Source: Paraburkholderia nodosa
GTDB taxonomy: Bacteria; Pseudomonadota; Gammaproteobacteria; Burkholderiales; Burkholderiaceae
DNA: 64,000 nt
NCBI RefSeq assembly: GCF_001718195.1
Contig: NZ_MCNV01000015.1
Location: 62,001 to 126,000 of the forward strand
Direction: 5' to 3'
The position numbers and the translations under genes were made by a program. The notes beneath the pieces were generated by a model. The model was not told the origin of the DNA. It saw only the letters and a program-made list of their open reading frames with translations, and made no database searches. The stretch's first letter is position 1. The number at the start of each line of letters is the position of its first letter. Below, one piece after another: positions 50,351 through 58,785 of this stretch.

Positions 50351-51409
50351 TCAGTTGCGCCCTTCCGCCCGGCGCCCGATGCTGAACGTGAACGCCAGCG
50401 CCACGACCAGCAATGCGCCCTTGATAAAGTCCTGGAGGTAATACGGGGCGTTGAGCATCGTGAGCCCGTTGAGCAGCACGCCGACGAACACCGCGCCGAT
50501 CACCGTGCCCGGAACATTGGGCCGCTTCGCGCCCCATACCGCATAGCCAACCAGCGCTGCCGCCACCGCATCGAGCAGCAACGAATGCCCCGCGCTCACG
50601 TCGCCTCGGCCCACGCGCGCGGCGATGAGCAGCCCGCCGAGCGAGGCGATCGTCGCGGAAGCGACATAAGCCGCGAGCCGGTAGCGGGCCGTTGGCGCAC
50701 CGGCCAGCCGGGCCGCCGTCTCGTTGCCGCCGATCGCATAGACCACCCGGCCCCAGCGCGTGGAGCCCATGACGAATGAGACGAGCGCAGTCAGCACGAG
50801 CAGCACGATGACAGGCACCGGCACCACATCGAGGAGGCGTGCGCGGCCTAGCGCGAGGAACGCATCGGGGAACGTGCCGCTCGCTTCGGTGCCGTCGGGC
50901 AGGATCGTGCCGCTCGCAAGCGAGCGGCCGCCGGTGGGAATCAGTTGCAGGCCTGCAAGCAGGAAGAGCGTGCCGAGTGTCGCGAGCTGGTCCGGGACAT
51001 GCAGGCGCGTGATCAGCAACCCGTTGAAGAGCCCCGCCGCCACACCCAGCGCGAGACACGCGAGCACGGCTTCCCAGCCGTTGCCGTGCCACACCACGAG
51101 CACATAGCTAGCGGCCATCTGCGCCGAGGCGGCGACACTGCCCACGGAAAGATCGAAGCCGCCCGCGGCGAGCGTGACCGTTACACCGATGCCGAGCAAC
51201 GCCACGATCGAGACGGCCTGCAAGATGCTGAACAGGTTCGCGACGTTCAGAAACGCGGGTTCGCGAACCGTGAAGATGACGCCAAGAGCGACGAGCACGA
51301 GCAGCAGCCCGCCGCGCTCGAGCGCGACGAAGAGGCTGTGCCGGCGCTGCCGGGTCGTGTCGCGCGCGGAAGACTCGTCCGATGCTGCCGTGGGTGTGAT
51401 GGATCTCAT
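50351..51409 (-). CDS. Ribose-type ABC transporter permease
   Basis: This 352-residue inner-membrane protein has about nine to ten hydrophobic segments and the family loops NVANLFSILQAVSIVALLGI, LAAGGFDLSVGSVAASAQMA, AIGGNETAARLAGAPTARYR and GKRPNVPGTVIGAVFVGVLL-like C-terminal repeat. It overlaps the ATPase gene stop by ATGA, so both are made together. It is the membrane subunit for the binding protein at 47964. Confidence 0.9.
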   Translation of the reverse strand: MRSITPTAASDESSARDTTRQRRHSLFVALERGGLLLVLVALGVIFTVREPAFLNVANLFSILQAVSIVALLGIGVTVTLAAGGFDLSVGSVAASAQMAASYVLVVWHGNGWEAVLACLALGVAAGLFNGLLITRLHVPDQLATLGTLFLLAGLQLIPTGGRSLASGTILPDGTEASGTFPDAFLALGRARLLDVVPVPVIVLLVLTALVSFVMGSTRWGRVVYAIGGNETAARLAGAPTARYRLAAYVASATIASLGGLLIAARVGRGDVSAGHSLLLDAVAAALVGYAVWGAKRPNVPGTVIGAVFVGVLLNGLTMLNAPYYLQDFIKGALLVVALAFTFSIGRRAEGRN

Positions 51410-52893
51410 GAGTGGGCTGATAAGAGGGATTCCGCTACGGCTACGCGTTCGACTGTGCCGCGGTCGAACAGGACGATGCGGTCGGCGACTTCATGCGCCT
51501 CTTCGAGGTCGCTGACGAAAACGAGCGTCGCGCGCGTAGCGGCGCGCTCGCGCAACGCGGCGGCGATATCGGCCCGTGCGCCCGCATCGACGCCCTGGAA
51601 CGGCTCGTCGAGCAGCAGCAGCCGGGCCGGCTCGGCGTGCCAGCGCGCGAGCAGCACCTTCTGCTGATTGCCGCCCGAAAGCCGCGCGACGCGGTCGTCC
51701 GGACCCGAGCAGCGAATGCCGAATGTCTCGATGGCGTCTTGCGCCTGCGCGGCTTCGCGATCGCGAGGCAGGCCCACGCCGCGCTGCCAGCGGGACAGAA
51801 ACGGAAAACTGATCGTGCCGGCGATCGATGCGAACGCAACGGTGTCGGGAAAGAGTGACGTGCGCCACCGGTCTTCGCCGGCGAGGAATACGCCCGCGCG
51901 GATCGCGTCGGTTGGCGAGCGCGGGGCCCAGGCGCTGCCGTAAAGGCGCATCTCGCCCGCGGTCGCGCGCAACGCGCCGAATATCACCTGGGCAAGCCTC
52001 GACTTCCCCGCGCCGACCGGGCCGACAACCGCGACGATCTCGCCTTGCTGCACGTCGAGATCGAACGCGTCGCCATGCGCCGTGAGGCGCAAGCCGCGCA
52101 GCCGCAATGCGGGTTCCGCGCCCGCCTCGCCCGTGCGTGGCAAGACTCGCGCCTGCGGCAGTGCGCGGCCGATCATCGCCTCCAGCGCCGCGTCGAAATC
52201 GATGGGCGCGCTCTGTTCGGCCACGATGCGGCCGTCACGGAGCACGGCCACCCGCGAAGCCAGTCTTCGCAGGTCGCCAAGCCGATGCGAGACGAGCAGC
52301 ACCGCCACGCCCTCCGCGCGCAAGTCATCCACTAGCGCATGGAGCCGTGCGGCCTCGCTCGTGGAAAGGCTGGCCGTAGGCTCGTCGAGAATCAGCAGCC
52401 GCGGGCGCGAAGCCAGCGCCCGCGCGATCACCACGCGCTGCTGGCCGGCGAGAGAAAGCGAACCGAGCGGTGCGGTGAGATCGGCTTCGAGCCCCACGCG
52501 CGCGGCCAGCGCGGCTGCACGGGTGTAGCGGGAGGCGCGCGGCGTCCACCAGCGCGCTCCGCCGCCGCAAAGTTCGTCGAGCAGAAGATTGTCGGCAATG
52601 GACAGCGCGGGCACCACGGCGTCGGCAATGCTCTGATGCACGGTCGCCACGCCCAGACGCTTCGCCGCCTGGGGCGAACCCGGCGCATAGGCGTGTTCGC
52701 CGAGCGTGAGCCCGCCTTCGTCCTGCGAATTCACGCCGCTCAGGATCCTGACGAACGTCGATTTCCCGGCGCCGTTCGCGCCCATCAGCGCAACGACCTC
52801 GCCGGCGTGGATGGAAAAGTTCAGCCGCGACAGCGCGAGCGTCGCGCCAAAACGCTTCGTGATCGAGTGGGCAGTCAGAATCGGAGCGGACAT
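51406..52893 (-). CDS. Ribose-type ABC transporter ATPase (two nucleotide-binding domains)
   Basis: This 495-residue protein has two ABC cassettes, as in RbsA and MglA. The first has Walker A GANGAGKST (about 38-46), signature LSLAGQQRVVIARAL and Walker B LLILDEPTASL. The second has GPVGAGKSR, LSGGNQQKVLLARWH and LLLLDEPFQGVD. The second Walker A ends in SR instead of ST/SS, a variation seen in the less active site of this class. It is the first gene of the operon. Confidence 0.92.
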   Translation of the reverse strand: MSAPILTAHSITKRFGATLALSRLNFSIHAGEVVALMGANGAGKSTFVRILSGVNSQDEGGLTLGEHAYAPGSPQAAKRLGVATVHQSIADAVVPALSIADNLLLDELCGGGARWWTPRASRYTRAAALAARVGLEADLTAPLGSLSLAGQQRVVIARALASRPRLLILDEPTASLSTSEAARLHALVDDLRAEGVAVLLVSHRLGDLRRLASRVAVLRDGRIVAEQSAPIDFDAALEAMIGRALPQARVLPRTGEAGAEPALRLRGLRLTAHGDAFDLDVQQGEIVAVVGPVGAGKSRLAQVIFGALRATAGEMRLYGSAWAPRSPTDAIRAGVFLAGEDRWRTSLFPDTVAFASIAGTISFPFLSRWQRGVGLPRDREAAQAQDAIETFGIRCSGPDDRVARLSGGNQQKVLLARWHAEPARLLLLDEPFQGVDAGARADIAAALRERAATRATLVFVSDLEEAHEVADRIVLFDRGTVERVAVAESLLSAHS

Positions 52894-53216
52894 CGCTGGG
52901 TTAGCCGGATGGAGATCGCTAGCGGACAGTGCTGCCCATCGTAGCGAGGCATGGGAGGGAGCCCAACGAAGCGATGCTCATATTCATGCGTCTGCGTTTG
53001 ATAAGGCACCCTACAGAAAGCGGCTTGACAGCAACAGGGCGTATCCGCTGTCGCAACAGCCAATTCGACGACATTGCAAAGAACGCGCAGAAGCAAATCG
53101 GGCAAGCCGATATCGATTCATCAATCAGTTATTGGAGCCGCAGCGCGCGGGTTTCTATACTTTTCTTCTTCGCTGCGTGGTGCGCAGTCTCTCCACCCCC
53201 AACCGAGAAAGAACGC
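52894..53216. other. Divergent promoter region between two sulfur operons
   Basis: This 323-bp region lies between the ribose-type ABC operon and the DszC-like gene. The only element I can support is the -35/-10 pair at 53132-53161 facing the DszC-like gene. The open frame crossing it lacks a start site and domain. No repeat or hairpin stands out. Confidence 0.4.
53132..53161 (+). promoter_or_regulatory. Candidate sigma-70 promoter of the flavoenzyme-cystine ABC operon
   Basis: TTGGAG (53132-53137) and TATACT (53156-53161) are 18 bp apart, 56 bp before the start codon at 53217. The -10 matches five of six consensus bases. A CysB-type activator would be expected but no site was recognised. 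Confidence 0.45.
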
Positions 53217-54461
53217 ATGAATGTCTCCCGATCCCATGACGCGCTCTCGCAAGGCGCCGACTACGAAACCCTCGCCGCCCGCTTCCGCCCGATCTTCACG
53301 GAGATCGGCCGCGAAGCCGCCGAACGCGAGCGCTCGCGCACGCTGCCGCATGACGCGATTGCCGCGCTCAAGCAAGCGGGCTTCGGCGCCGTGCGCATTC
53401 CGGTGCGTGACGGTGGCGCGGGTGCTTCGATCGCGCAGTTGGCGCAACTGCTCATCGAGCTTGCCGCCGCGGACTCGAACCTGCCGCAGGCGCTGCGCGG
53501 GCACTTCGCCTTCGTCGAGGACTGGCTGAACGTGCCTGCCGGCGCGGACCAGCGCGCATGGTTCGATCGCTTCGTGAGCGGCCAGCTCGTCGGCAATGCA
53601 TGGACCGAGGCTGGCGACGTCGCGCTCGGCCAGATCAACACGAAGGTCGCGCGCCGCGACGGCGGCTTCGTGCTCAACGGTTCGAAGTACTACAGCACCG
53701 GCAGCCTCTACGCGGACTGGATCGACGTGTTCGCGCAGCGCGAAGAAGACGGCAGCGACGTGATCGTGGCCGTGGCGACGGACCAGCCCGGCGTGCTTCG
53801 CGAAGACGACTGGGACGGCTTCGGCCAGACGACCACGGGCAGCGGCACCACGCTCTTTCGCGACGCCGCGGTCGAGGGCCGCAACATCATCGACTTCAGC
53901 CGCCGCTTCAAATATCAGACCGCGTTCTATCAGCTCTTTCACGTCGCCACGCTCGCAGGAATTGCCGAGGCAGCGAGGCGCGATGCCGCCACCCTCGTGC
54001 GCAGCCGCAAGCGTATCTACAGTCACGGCAACGCGCCGCGCGTGAGTGACGACGCGCAGATCCAGCAGGTGATCGGCGAGATCGCCTCATGGGCCTATGG
54101 TGCAAAGGCCGTCGCGCTGCAGACTGGAGGAGCCGCACAGCGCGCTTACGAGGCGCGCTTCGAAGGTGACGACGAGGCCGAGCGCGCGGCAAACGTGGAA
54201 GCCGAAATCGCTTCGGCACAGGCCCAGATCGTCGCCTCCGAATTCGCGCTGCGCGCGGCGACGCATCTATTCGATGCGCTCGGCGCGTCTGCCATCCGCG
54301 CCGGCCACGCGCTCGACCGCCATTGGCGCAATGCACGCGCGGTGTCGTCGCACAATCCGCTCGTCTACAAGGCGAAGATCGTGGGTGACTGGACCATCAA
54401 CGGCACCGAGCCGCCCTTTCTCTGGCAAATCGGCAACGGACAGGAACGCGGGAGCAATTGA
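53217..54461 (+). CDS. DszC/SfnB-like acyl-CoA dehydrogenase-fold monooxygenase
   Basis: This 414-residue protein is a distant paralogue of the SfnB-like protein at 49047. It has LPHDAIAALKQAGFGAVRIP, AWTEAGDVALGQINTKVARR, LNGSKYYSTGSLYADWIDVF and WDGFGQTTTGSGTTLFRDAA, then a C-terminal LDRHWRNARAVSSHNPLVYK, all typical of DszC/SfnB-type flavin-dependent monooxygenases. The likely job is oxygenation of a sulfur-bearing compound using reduced flavin made elsewhere. The gene opens the operon with the DszA-like monooxygenase and a cystine-type ABC transporter. Confidence 0.85.
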   Translation: MNVSRSHDALSQGADYETLAARFRPIFTEIGREAAERERSRTLPHDAIAALKQAGFGAVRIPVRDGGAGASIAQLAQLLIELAAADSNLPQALRGHFAFVEDWLNVPAGADQRAWFDRFVSGQLVGNAWTEAGDVALGQINTKVARRDGGFVLNGSKYYSTGSLYADWIDVFAQREEDGSDVIVAVATDQPGVLREDDWDGFGQTTTGSGTTLFRDAAVEGRNIIDFSRRFKYQTAFYQLFHVATLAGIAEAARRDAATLVRSRKRIYSHGNAPRVSDDAQIQQVIGEIASWAYGAKAVALQTGGAAQRAYEARFEGDDEAERAANVEAEIASAQAQIVASEFALRAATHLFDALGASAIRAGHALDRHWRNARAVSSHNPLVYKAKIVGDWTINGTEPPFLWQIGNGQERGSN

Positions 54462-54466
54462 ACATC

Positions 54467-55885
54467 ATGAGCAAAACTATCCACCTGAACGCGTTCGAGA
54501 TGAACTGCGTGGGCCACCAGTCGCCAGGCCTCTGGACCCACCCGCGCGATCGCTCGTGGCAGTACAAGGATCTCGATTACTGGACCGACCTCGCGAAGAT
54601 ACTCGAGCGTGGCGTCTTCGACGCGATCTTCATCGCAGATGTAATCGGCTACTACGACGTCTACAAAGGAAGTAACTATCACGCGCTTCATCAGGCCGCG
54701 CAGATTCCGGTCAACGACCCACTGCAACTCGCCGCGCCCATCGCGATGGTGACGTCGCATCTAGGTATTGGCATCACGGCCTCCACGAGCTTCGAGCACC
54801 CCTACACGTTCGCGCGGCGTCTGTCCACAGCCGACCATCATACGAAGGGGCGCCTCGCGTGGAACATCGTGACGTCGTATCTCGAGAGCGGCGCGAAGAA
54901 TATCGGGCAAGGCGGTCTGCGCGACCACAACAACCGCTACGAGGTCGCGACGGAATACGTCGAGGTGCTCTACAAGCTGTTCGAGGGCAGTTGGGAAGAC
55001 GGCGCCGTGGTGCGCGACCGGGACCGGCGCGTGTTCACGCACCCGGAGAAAGTGCACGAAATCGGCCACAAGGGAAAATACTTCGAAGTACCAGGCTATC
55101 ATCTTTGCGAGCCCTCTCCGCAGCGCACACCGGTGCTGTTTCAGGCCGGCGCATCGGGCCCCGGCAAGACGTTCGCGGCGCAGCATGCCGAATGTGTGTT
55201 CGTCGCGGCACTCACGAAAAACCTGCTGCGCGACTATGTGGCGGACGTGCGCCGCCAGGCGGCGCTCGCCGGGCGCGATGGCAACAAGCTGCTGATCTAC
55301 AACCTCGTCACCGTGATCGTCGACGAGACCGATGCCAAAGCACAGGCGCGCTTCGAGGAGTATCAGCGCCACGTCTCCTACGACGGCTCGCTCGTGTTCA
55401 TGTCGGGCTGGACCGGCATCGACTTCGGGCAGTACCTGCCCACCGACACAGTCAAGCGTGTGCAAACGAATGCGATCCATTCGGCTGTCGAACATCTCTC
55501 GGGCGGCGACACGACCTGGACCATCGAAGCGCTGGCGAAGTGGGGCGGCGTAGGAGGAATGGGACCGGTATTCGTCGGCTCCCCCACGACGATTGCCGAC
55601 ATCCTCCAGGAGTGGGTCGAAGAGACCGGCGTGGACGGATTCAATCTGGCGTACGCGCTCGCGCATGAGACCTTCGAGCATGTCGTCGAGTACCTCGTGC
55701 CCGAGCTGCAGCGCCGCGGCGTGTACCCGCGCGACTACGCGCCGGGCACCTTGCGCGAAAAGCTCTTCGGCGGCGGTGCGCGATTGCCCGACGAGCATCC
55801 GGCGGCGCGCTATCGCGACATCGAGCGAGTGAAGCGCGAATCGGCCGTTGAGACGGGCGAAGTGGTTCCCGCCCCGGCTGCGTAA
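54467..55885 (+). CDS. NtaA/SnaA/DszA-family FMN-dependent monooxygenase (LLM class)
   Basis: This 472-residue protein has the bacterial-luciferase-like fold of the NtaA/SnaA/DszA group: LNAFEMNCVGHQSPGLWTHP, IFIADVIGYYDVYKGSNYHA, STADHHTKGRLAWNIVTSYL and PVLFQAGASGPGKTFAAQHA. These enzymes cleave C-S or C-N bonds with FMNH2 and oxygen; Bacillus relatives (CmoJ, YxeK) act on S-modified cysteines. The ATG at 54467 is taken as start; a TTG at 54458 is possible. Together with the preceding flavoenzyme and the cystine-type transporter behind it, salvage of an S-substituted cysteine or sulfone is likely (inference). Confidence 0.87.
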   Translation: MSKTIHLNAFEMNCVGHQSPGLWTHPRDRSWQYKDLDYWTDLAKILERGVFDAIFIADVIGYYDVYKGSNYHALHQAAQIPVNDPLQLAAPIAMVTSHLGIGITASTSFEHPYTFARRLSTADHHTKGRLAWNIVTSYLESGAKNIGQGGLRDHNNRYEVATEYVEVLYKLFEGSWEDGAVVRDRDRRVFTHPEKVHEIGHKGKYFEVPGYHLCEPSPQRTPVLFQAGASGPGKTFAAQHAECVFVAALTKNLLRDYVADVRRQAALAGRDGNKLLIYNLVTVIVDETDAKAQARFEEYQRHVSYDGSLVFMSGWTGIDFGQYLPTDTVKRVQTNAIHSAVEHLSGGDTTWTIEALAKWGGVGGMGPVFVGSPTTIADILQEWVEETGVDGFNLAYALAHETFEHVVEYLVPELQRRGVYPRDYAPGTLREKLFGGGARLPDEHPAARYRDIERVKRESAVETGEVVPAPAA

Positions 55886-55974
55886 CTCAACATAAGCAAC
55901 CCAAAACAGGAAGGCGCGTCCGTGGATGCAGCACATCCGTCGTTATATTCCACCAGCGCATATGCATAGCGAAT

Positions 55975-55997
55975 GTGTCTGGTTTGCAGGCAGACAC
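55975..55997. repeat. Inverted repeat upstream of the cystine-type binding protein
   Basis: GTGTCTG (55975-55981) and CAGACAC (55991-55997) form a perfect 7-bp dyad with a 9-bp spacer, 66 bp before the start at 56064. It may be an operator or an mRNA hairpin that sets different expression of the binding protein and the upstream enzymes. Confidence 0.4.
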
Positions 55998-56063
55998 GCC
56001 GACAGTAGAATCCGTCGACTCACTGATGCCGTCAACGAAACTCTCATTACGAACATTTCAATC

Positions 56064-56843
56064 ATGAAAGCCATCCGCTCCGCTCTTTTCGCCGCTCTGC
56101 TGTCGGTCGTCGCCGCGGCGCCGGCCCTCGCTGCAGACGAACTCGCGCAGGTCAAGTCGTCCGGTGTGTTCCGTGTCGGCACCGAAGGCACTTACGCGCC
56201 GTTCACCTACCATGACGAAACCGGCAAGCTGACCGGCTTCGACGTCGATATCGCCACGGCCATCGCACAACGGCTTGGCGTGAAGGCGCAGTTCGTCGAA
56301 GGCAAATGGGATGGCCTGATCGCGGGCCTGGACGTCAATCGCTACGACGCCGTGATCAACGAGGTTTCGATCACCGACGCACGCAAGGCCAAGTACGATT
56401 TTTCGAAGCCGTATATCTCGACGCACGCCGTGCTGATCGTGCGCTCGGAGAACACGACCATCCATTCCTTCGACGACCTGAAGGGCAAGAAGTCGGCCAA
56501 TACGCTGACCAGCAACTTCGGCAAGCTCGCCGCGTCGCATGGTGCCGACGTCGTGCCGGTTCAAGGTTTCAACGAATCGATCGATCTGCTGACATCGGGC
56601 CGCGTGGACGCCACCGTCAACGACGCGCTTTCGTTCCTCGACTTCCAGAAGCACAAGCCGGACGCGAAACTCAAGATCGCCGCCATCGACGCGTCTTCCG
56701 CTGACGACCAGTCGGGCGTGCTGCTGCGCAAGGGCAACCCGGACCTGGTCGCGGCCGTCGACAAGGCGCTCGCCGATATCAAGGCCGACGGGACCTACGC
56801 GAAGATCTCGCAGAAGTATTTCGGCAAAGACGTTTCGCAATAA
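56064..56843 (+). CDS. Cystine-type amino-acid ABC transporter substrate-binding protein
   Basis: This 259-residue periplasmic protein has a signal peptide (ALFAALLSVVAAAPALA) and the SBP_bac_3 fold: SGVFRVGTEGTYAPFTYHDE, GFDVDIATAIAQRLGVKAQF, WDGLIAGLDVNRYDAVINEV and the C-terminal LADIKADGTYAKISQKYFGK. It most resembles FliY/TcyA/TcyJ cystine-binding proteins. It is first of a contiguous binding protein-permease-ATPase set. Confidence 0.9.
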   Translation: MKAIRSALFAALLSVVAAAPALAADELAQVKSSGVFRVGTEGTYAPFTYHDETGKLTGFDVDIATAIAQRLGVKAQFVEGKWDGLIAGLDVNRYDAVINEVSITDARKAKYDFSKPYISTHAVLIVRSENTTIHSFDDLKGKKSANTLTSNFGKLAASHGADVVPVQGFNESIDLLTSGRVDATVNDALSFLDFQKHKPDAKLKIAAIDASSADDQSGVLLRKGNPDLVAAVDKALADIKADGTYAKISQKYFGKDVSQ

Positions 56844-56856
56844 GGCGGACTGAACA

Positions 56857-57534
56857 ATGCCGGCATGGCTGCATTTGATGGCGCAATCGTTGTGGCCACT
56901 GCTCTACGCGGGACTGGTCTTTACCGTCCCGCTCACGCTGGCTTCGTTCGCGATCGGTATGGCGCTCGCGTTCTGCGCGGCGCTCATCCGCCTCTTCGGG
57001 CAACGCTGGGCGGTCGCGGCCGTGCGTTTCTATATCTGGCTCTTTCGCGGCTCGCCACTGCTCGTGCAGCTGTTCGTCATCTTCTACGGGCTGCCCAACG
57101 TGGGCATCGTGCTCGATCCGTTGACGGCGGCCATCATCGGCTTTTCACTCAATGTGGGCGCTTATAACGCGGAAGTCATTCGTGGCGTGATCGAATCGAT
57201 TCCGCGCGGCCAGTGGGAAGCCGCCTACTCGATGAACATGACGCGCGCGCAGGCGCTACGCCGCGCCATCCTGCCGCAAGCGATTCGCGTAGCGTTGCCC
57301 GCGCTCTCGAACTCGTTCATCTCGCTCGTGAAGGACACGTCCCTCGCGGCCGTGCTGACCGTGCCGGAAATCTTCCAGGCTGCACAACGCATCGCCGCCG
57401 TGACTTACGAACCCCTCATTCTTTATACCGAGGCCGCACTGATCTATCTCCTGTTCAGCTCCGTGCTCTCGCAGGCGCAAGGGCGTCTCGAAGCGCGCTA
57501 TGGCCGCCATGCCCTGTTCCAGGCAGGGCGCTGA
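56857..57534 (+). CDS. Cystine-type amino-acid ABC transporter permease
   Basis: This 225-residue inner-membrane protein has about five segments and the polar amino-acid permease motif VGAYNAEVIRGVIESIPRGQ followed by WEAAYSMNMTRAQALRRAIL, the EAA loop. An early FYIWLFRGSPLLVQLFVIFY segment is typical of YecS/TcyL. It starts 13 bp after the binding-protein gene, and its stop overlaps the ATPase start (TGATG). Confidence 0.93.
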   Translation: MPAWLHLMAQSLWPLLYAGLVFTVPLTLASFAIGMALAFCAALIRLFGQRWAVAAVRFYIWLFRGSPLLVQLFVIFYGLPNVGIVLDPLTAAIIGFSLNVGAYNAEVIRGVIESIPRGQWEAAYSMNMTRAQALRRAILPQAIRVALPALSNSFISLVKDTSLAAVLTVPEIFQAAQRIAAVTYEPLILYTEAALIYLLFSSVLSQAQGRLEARYGRHALFQAGR

Positions 57535-58292
57535 TGATCCACATCGAGACACTCCACAAGTCGTTCGGCGACCACGAGGTGCTCGCAGCCATCGACCTCA
57601 CGCTCAAGGCCGGCAGCGTCACGGCGCTGATCGGGCCGTCCGGCAGCGGCAAGAGCACGCTGCTACGCTGCATCAATCTGCTCGAAATCCCAGACTTCGG
57701 CACGTTGAGCGTGGGCGATGCCCGCCTCGAATTCAGCCGCGGCCGGCGGCTCTCCCACGCGGAAATCGCCTCGGTGCGTCGGCAAACCGGCATGGTGTTC
57801 CAGAACTTCCAGTTGTACCCGCACCTGAGCGTGATCGAGAATGTGATGGAAGGTCTCGTCACGGTCCTCAAATGGGAGAAGGAGCGAGCCCGCGAGCGCG
57901 CTGCCGCGCTGCTTGCGAAAGTGGGGATTGCCCAGAAGGCGGACGCATGGCCCTCCACGCTTTCGGGCGGCCAGCAGCAACGCGTGGCGATCGCGCGCGC
58001 ACTCGCGCCCTCGCCCCAGGTGCTGCTCTGCGACGAGCCGACTTCGGCGCTCGACCCCGAACTCTCCGCGGAAGTGGTCGACGTGCTGAGGCAGCTCGCG
58101 CAGGAGGGCACGACCATGCTGATGGCGACGCATGATTTGCGGCTCGCGGCTTCCGTCGCGCACGACGCAGTCTTTCTCAAGGAGGGTGCGATCGTCGAAG
58201 CCGGCCCGTCGCATGAACTCTTCGCGCGGCCGCGCGATGCGCGCACGGCTCGCTTCGTCTCTACGCTTACCCAGGCCCTTCCGCCGCTCTGA
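57534..58292 (+). CDS. Amino-acid ABC transporter ATPase
   Basis: This 252-residue protein has Walker A GPSGSGKST, a Q-loop in TGMVFQNFQLYPHLS, signature LSGGQQQRVAIARAL, Walker B VLLCDEPTSALDP and switch histidine in MLMATHDLRLA. It is of the GlnQ/TcyC type and should drive the transporter encoded by the two preceding genes. Confidence 0.94.
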   Translation: MIHIETLHKSFGDHEVLAAIDLTLKAGSVTALIGPSGSGKSTLLRCINLLEIPDFGTLSVGDARLEFSRGRRLSHAEIASVRRQTGMVFQNFQLYPHLSVIENVMEGLVTVLKWEKERARERAAALLAKVGIAQKADAWPSTLSGGQQQRVAIARALAPSPQVLLCDEPTSALDPELSAEVVDVLRQLAQEGTTMLMATHDLRLAASVAHDAVFLKEGAIVEAGPSHELFARPRDARTARFVSTLTQALPPL

Positions 58293-58299
58293 GCCCACG

Positions 58300-58325
58300 C
58301 AGGCGGCGTCGCCCGACGCCGCCTG
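58300..58325. terminator. Strong hairpin between convergent genes
   Basis: CAGGCGGCGTCG pairs with CGACGCCGCCTG in a near-perfect 11-12 bp stem starting eight bases after the ATPase stop and ending 12 bp from the DUF3088 stop. There is no T-run, but its place suggests a shared bidirectional 3' end. Confidence 0.6.
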
Positions 58326-58336
58326 ATCGTATCCGC

Positions 58337-58681
58337 TCAATGCACCCTGGGAAAACCGTGACGATCGGCAAGCAGCGCGAGAATGCGTTTCGTGTCGGTT
58401 ACGAAGTGACGGCCGTTCAGCGTCTGTACGCCCTCGGGTACCGGATGCTCGTCGCCCAGCACGAGCACGGGCAACCCCTGATGCGCCTCGTCGAGCACGT
58501 CGATCACGGCCGCCCGCGGGCGTGCAAACGGCAGGCGTTTCACATCGAGCCGCGCGACGCGCTCGGGCTCGGACGCGAGCAGTCCTTCTATCGGCGCGCC
58601 GTCCGCACAGATGAAACGCTCGCCGGGACGCGCGGGGTCAGTGAAGCCAGGTTCCAGCAACAGCAGCAGGTCTCGAGTCAT
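58337..58681 (-). CDS. DUF3088 family protein
   Basis: This 114-residue protein begins TRDLLLLLEPGFTDPARPGE and continues with FICADGAPIEGLLASEPERV, LDVKRLPFARPR and GLPVLVLGDEHP, which matches DUF3088, a small thioredoxin-like family. The usual FYCPDCA stretch is FICADGA here, so the CxxC cysteines are reduced to one and a redox role is doubtful. It follows the monooxygenase gene at 58786-60129 on the same strand and may be co-transcribed with it. Function is unknown. Confidence 0.8.
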   Translation of the reverse strand: MTRDLLLLLEPGFTDPARPGERFICADGAPIEGLLASEPERVARLDVKRLPFARPRAAVIDVLDEAHQGLPVLVLGDEHPVPEGVQTLNGRHFVTDTKRILALLADRHGFPRVH

Positions 58682-58785
58682 GGTAGATCGACGCTCCGTG
58701 ATTGAATTGAGGGCACACGGGGATTGTCGTGCGCGGCGGCCACTGCCGCCACGAACGAATCGATCCAACAATATTCGCGCCGCTG

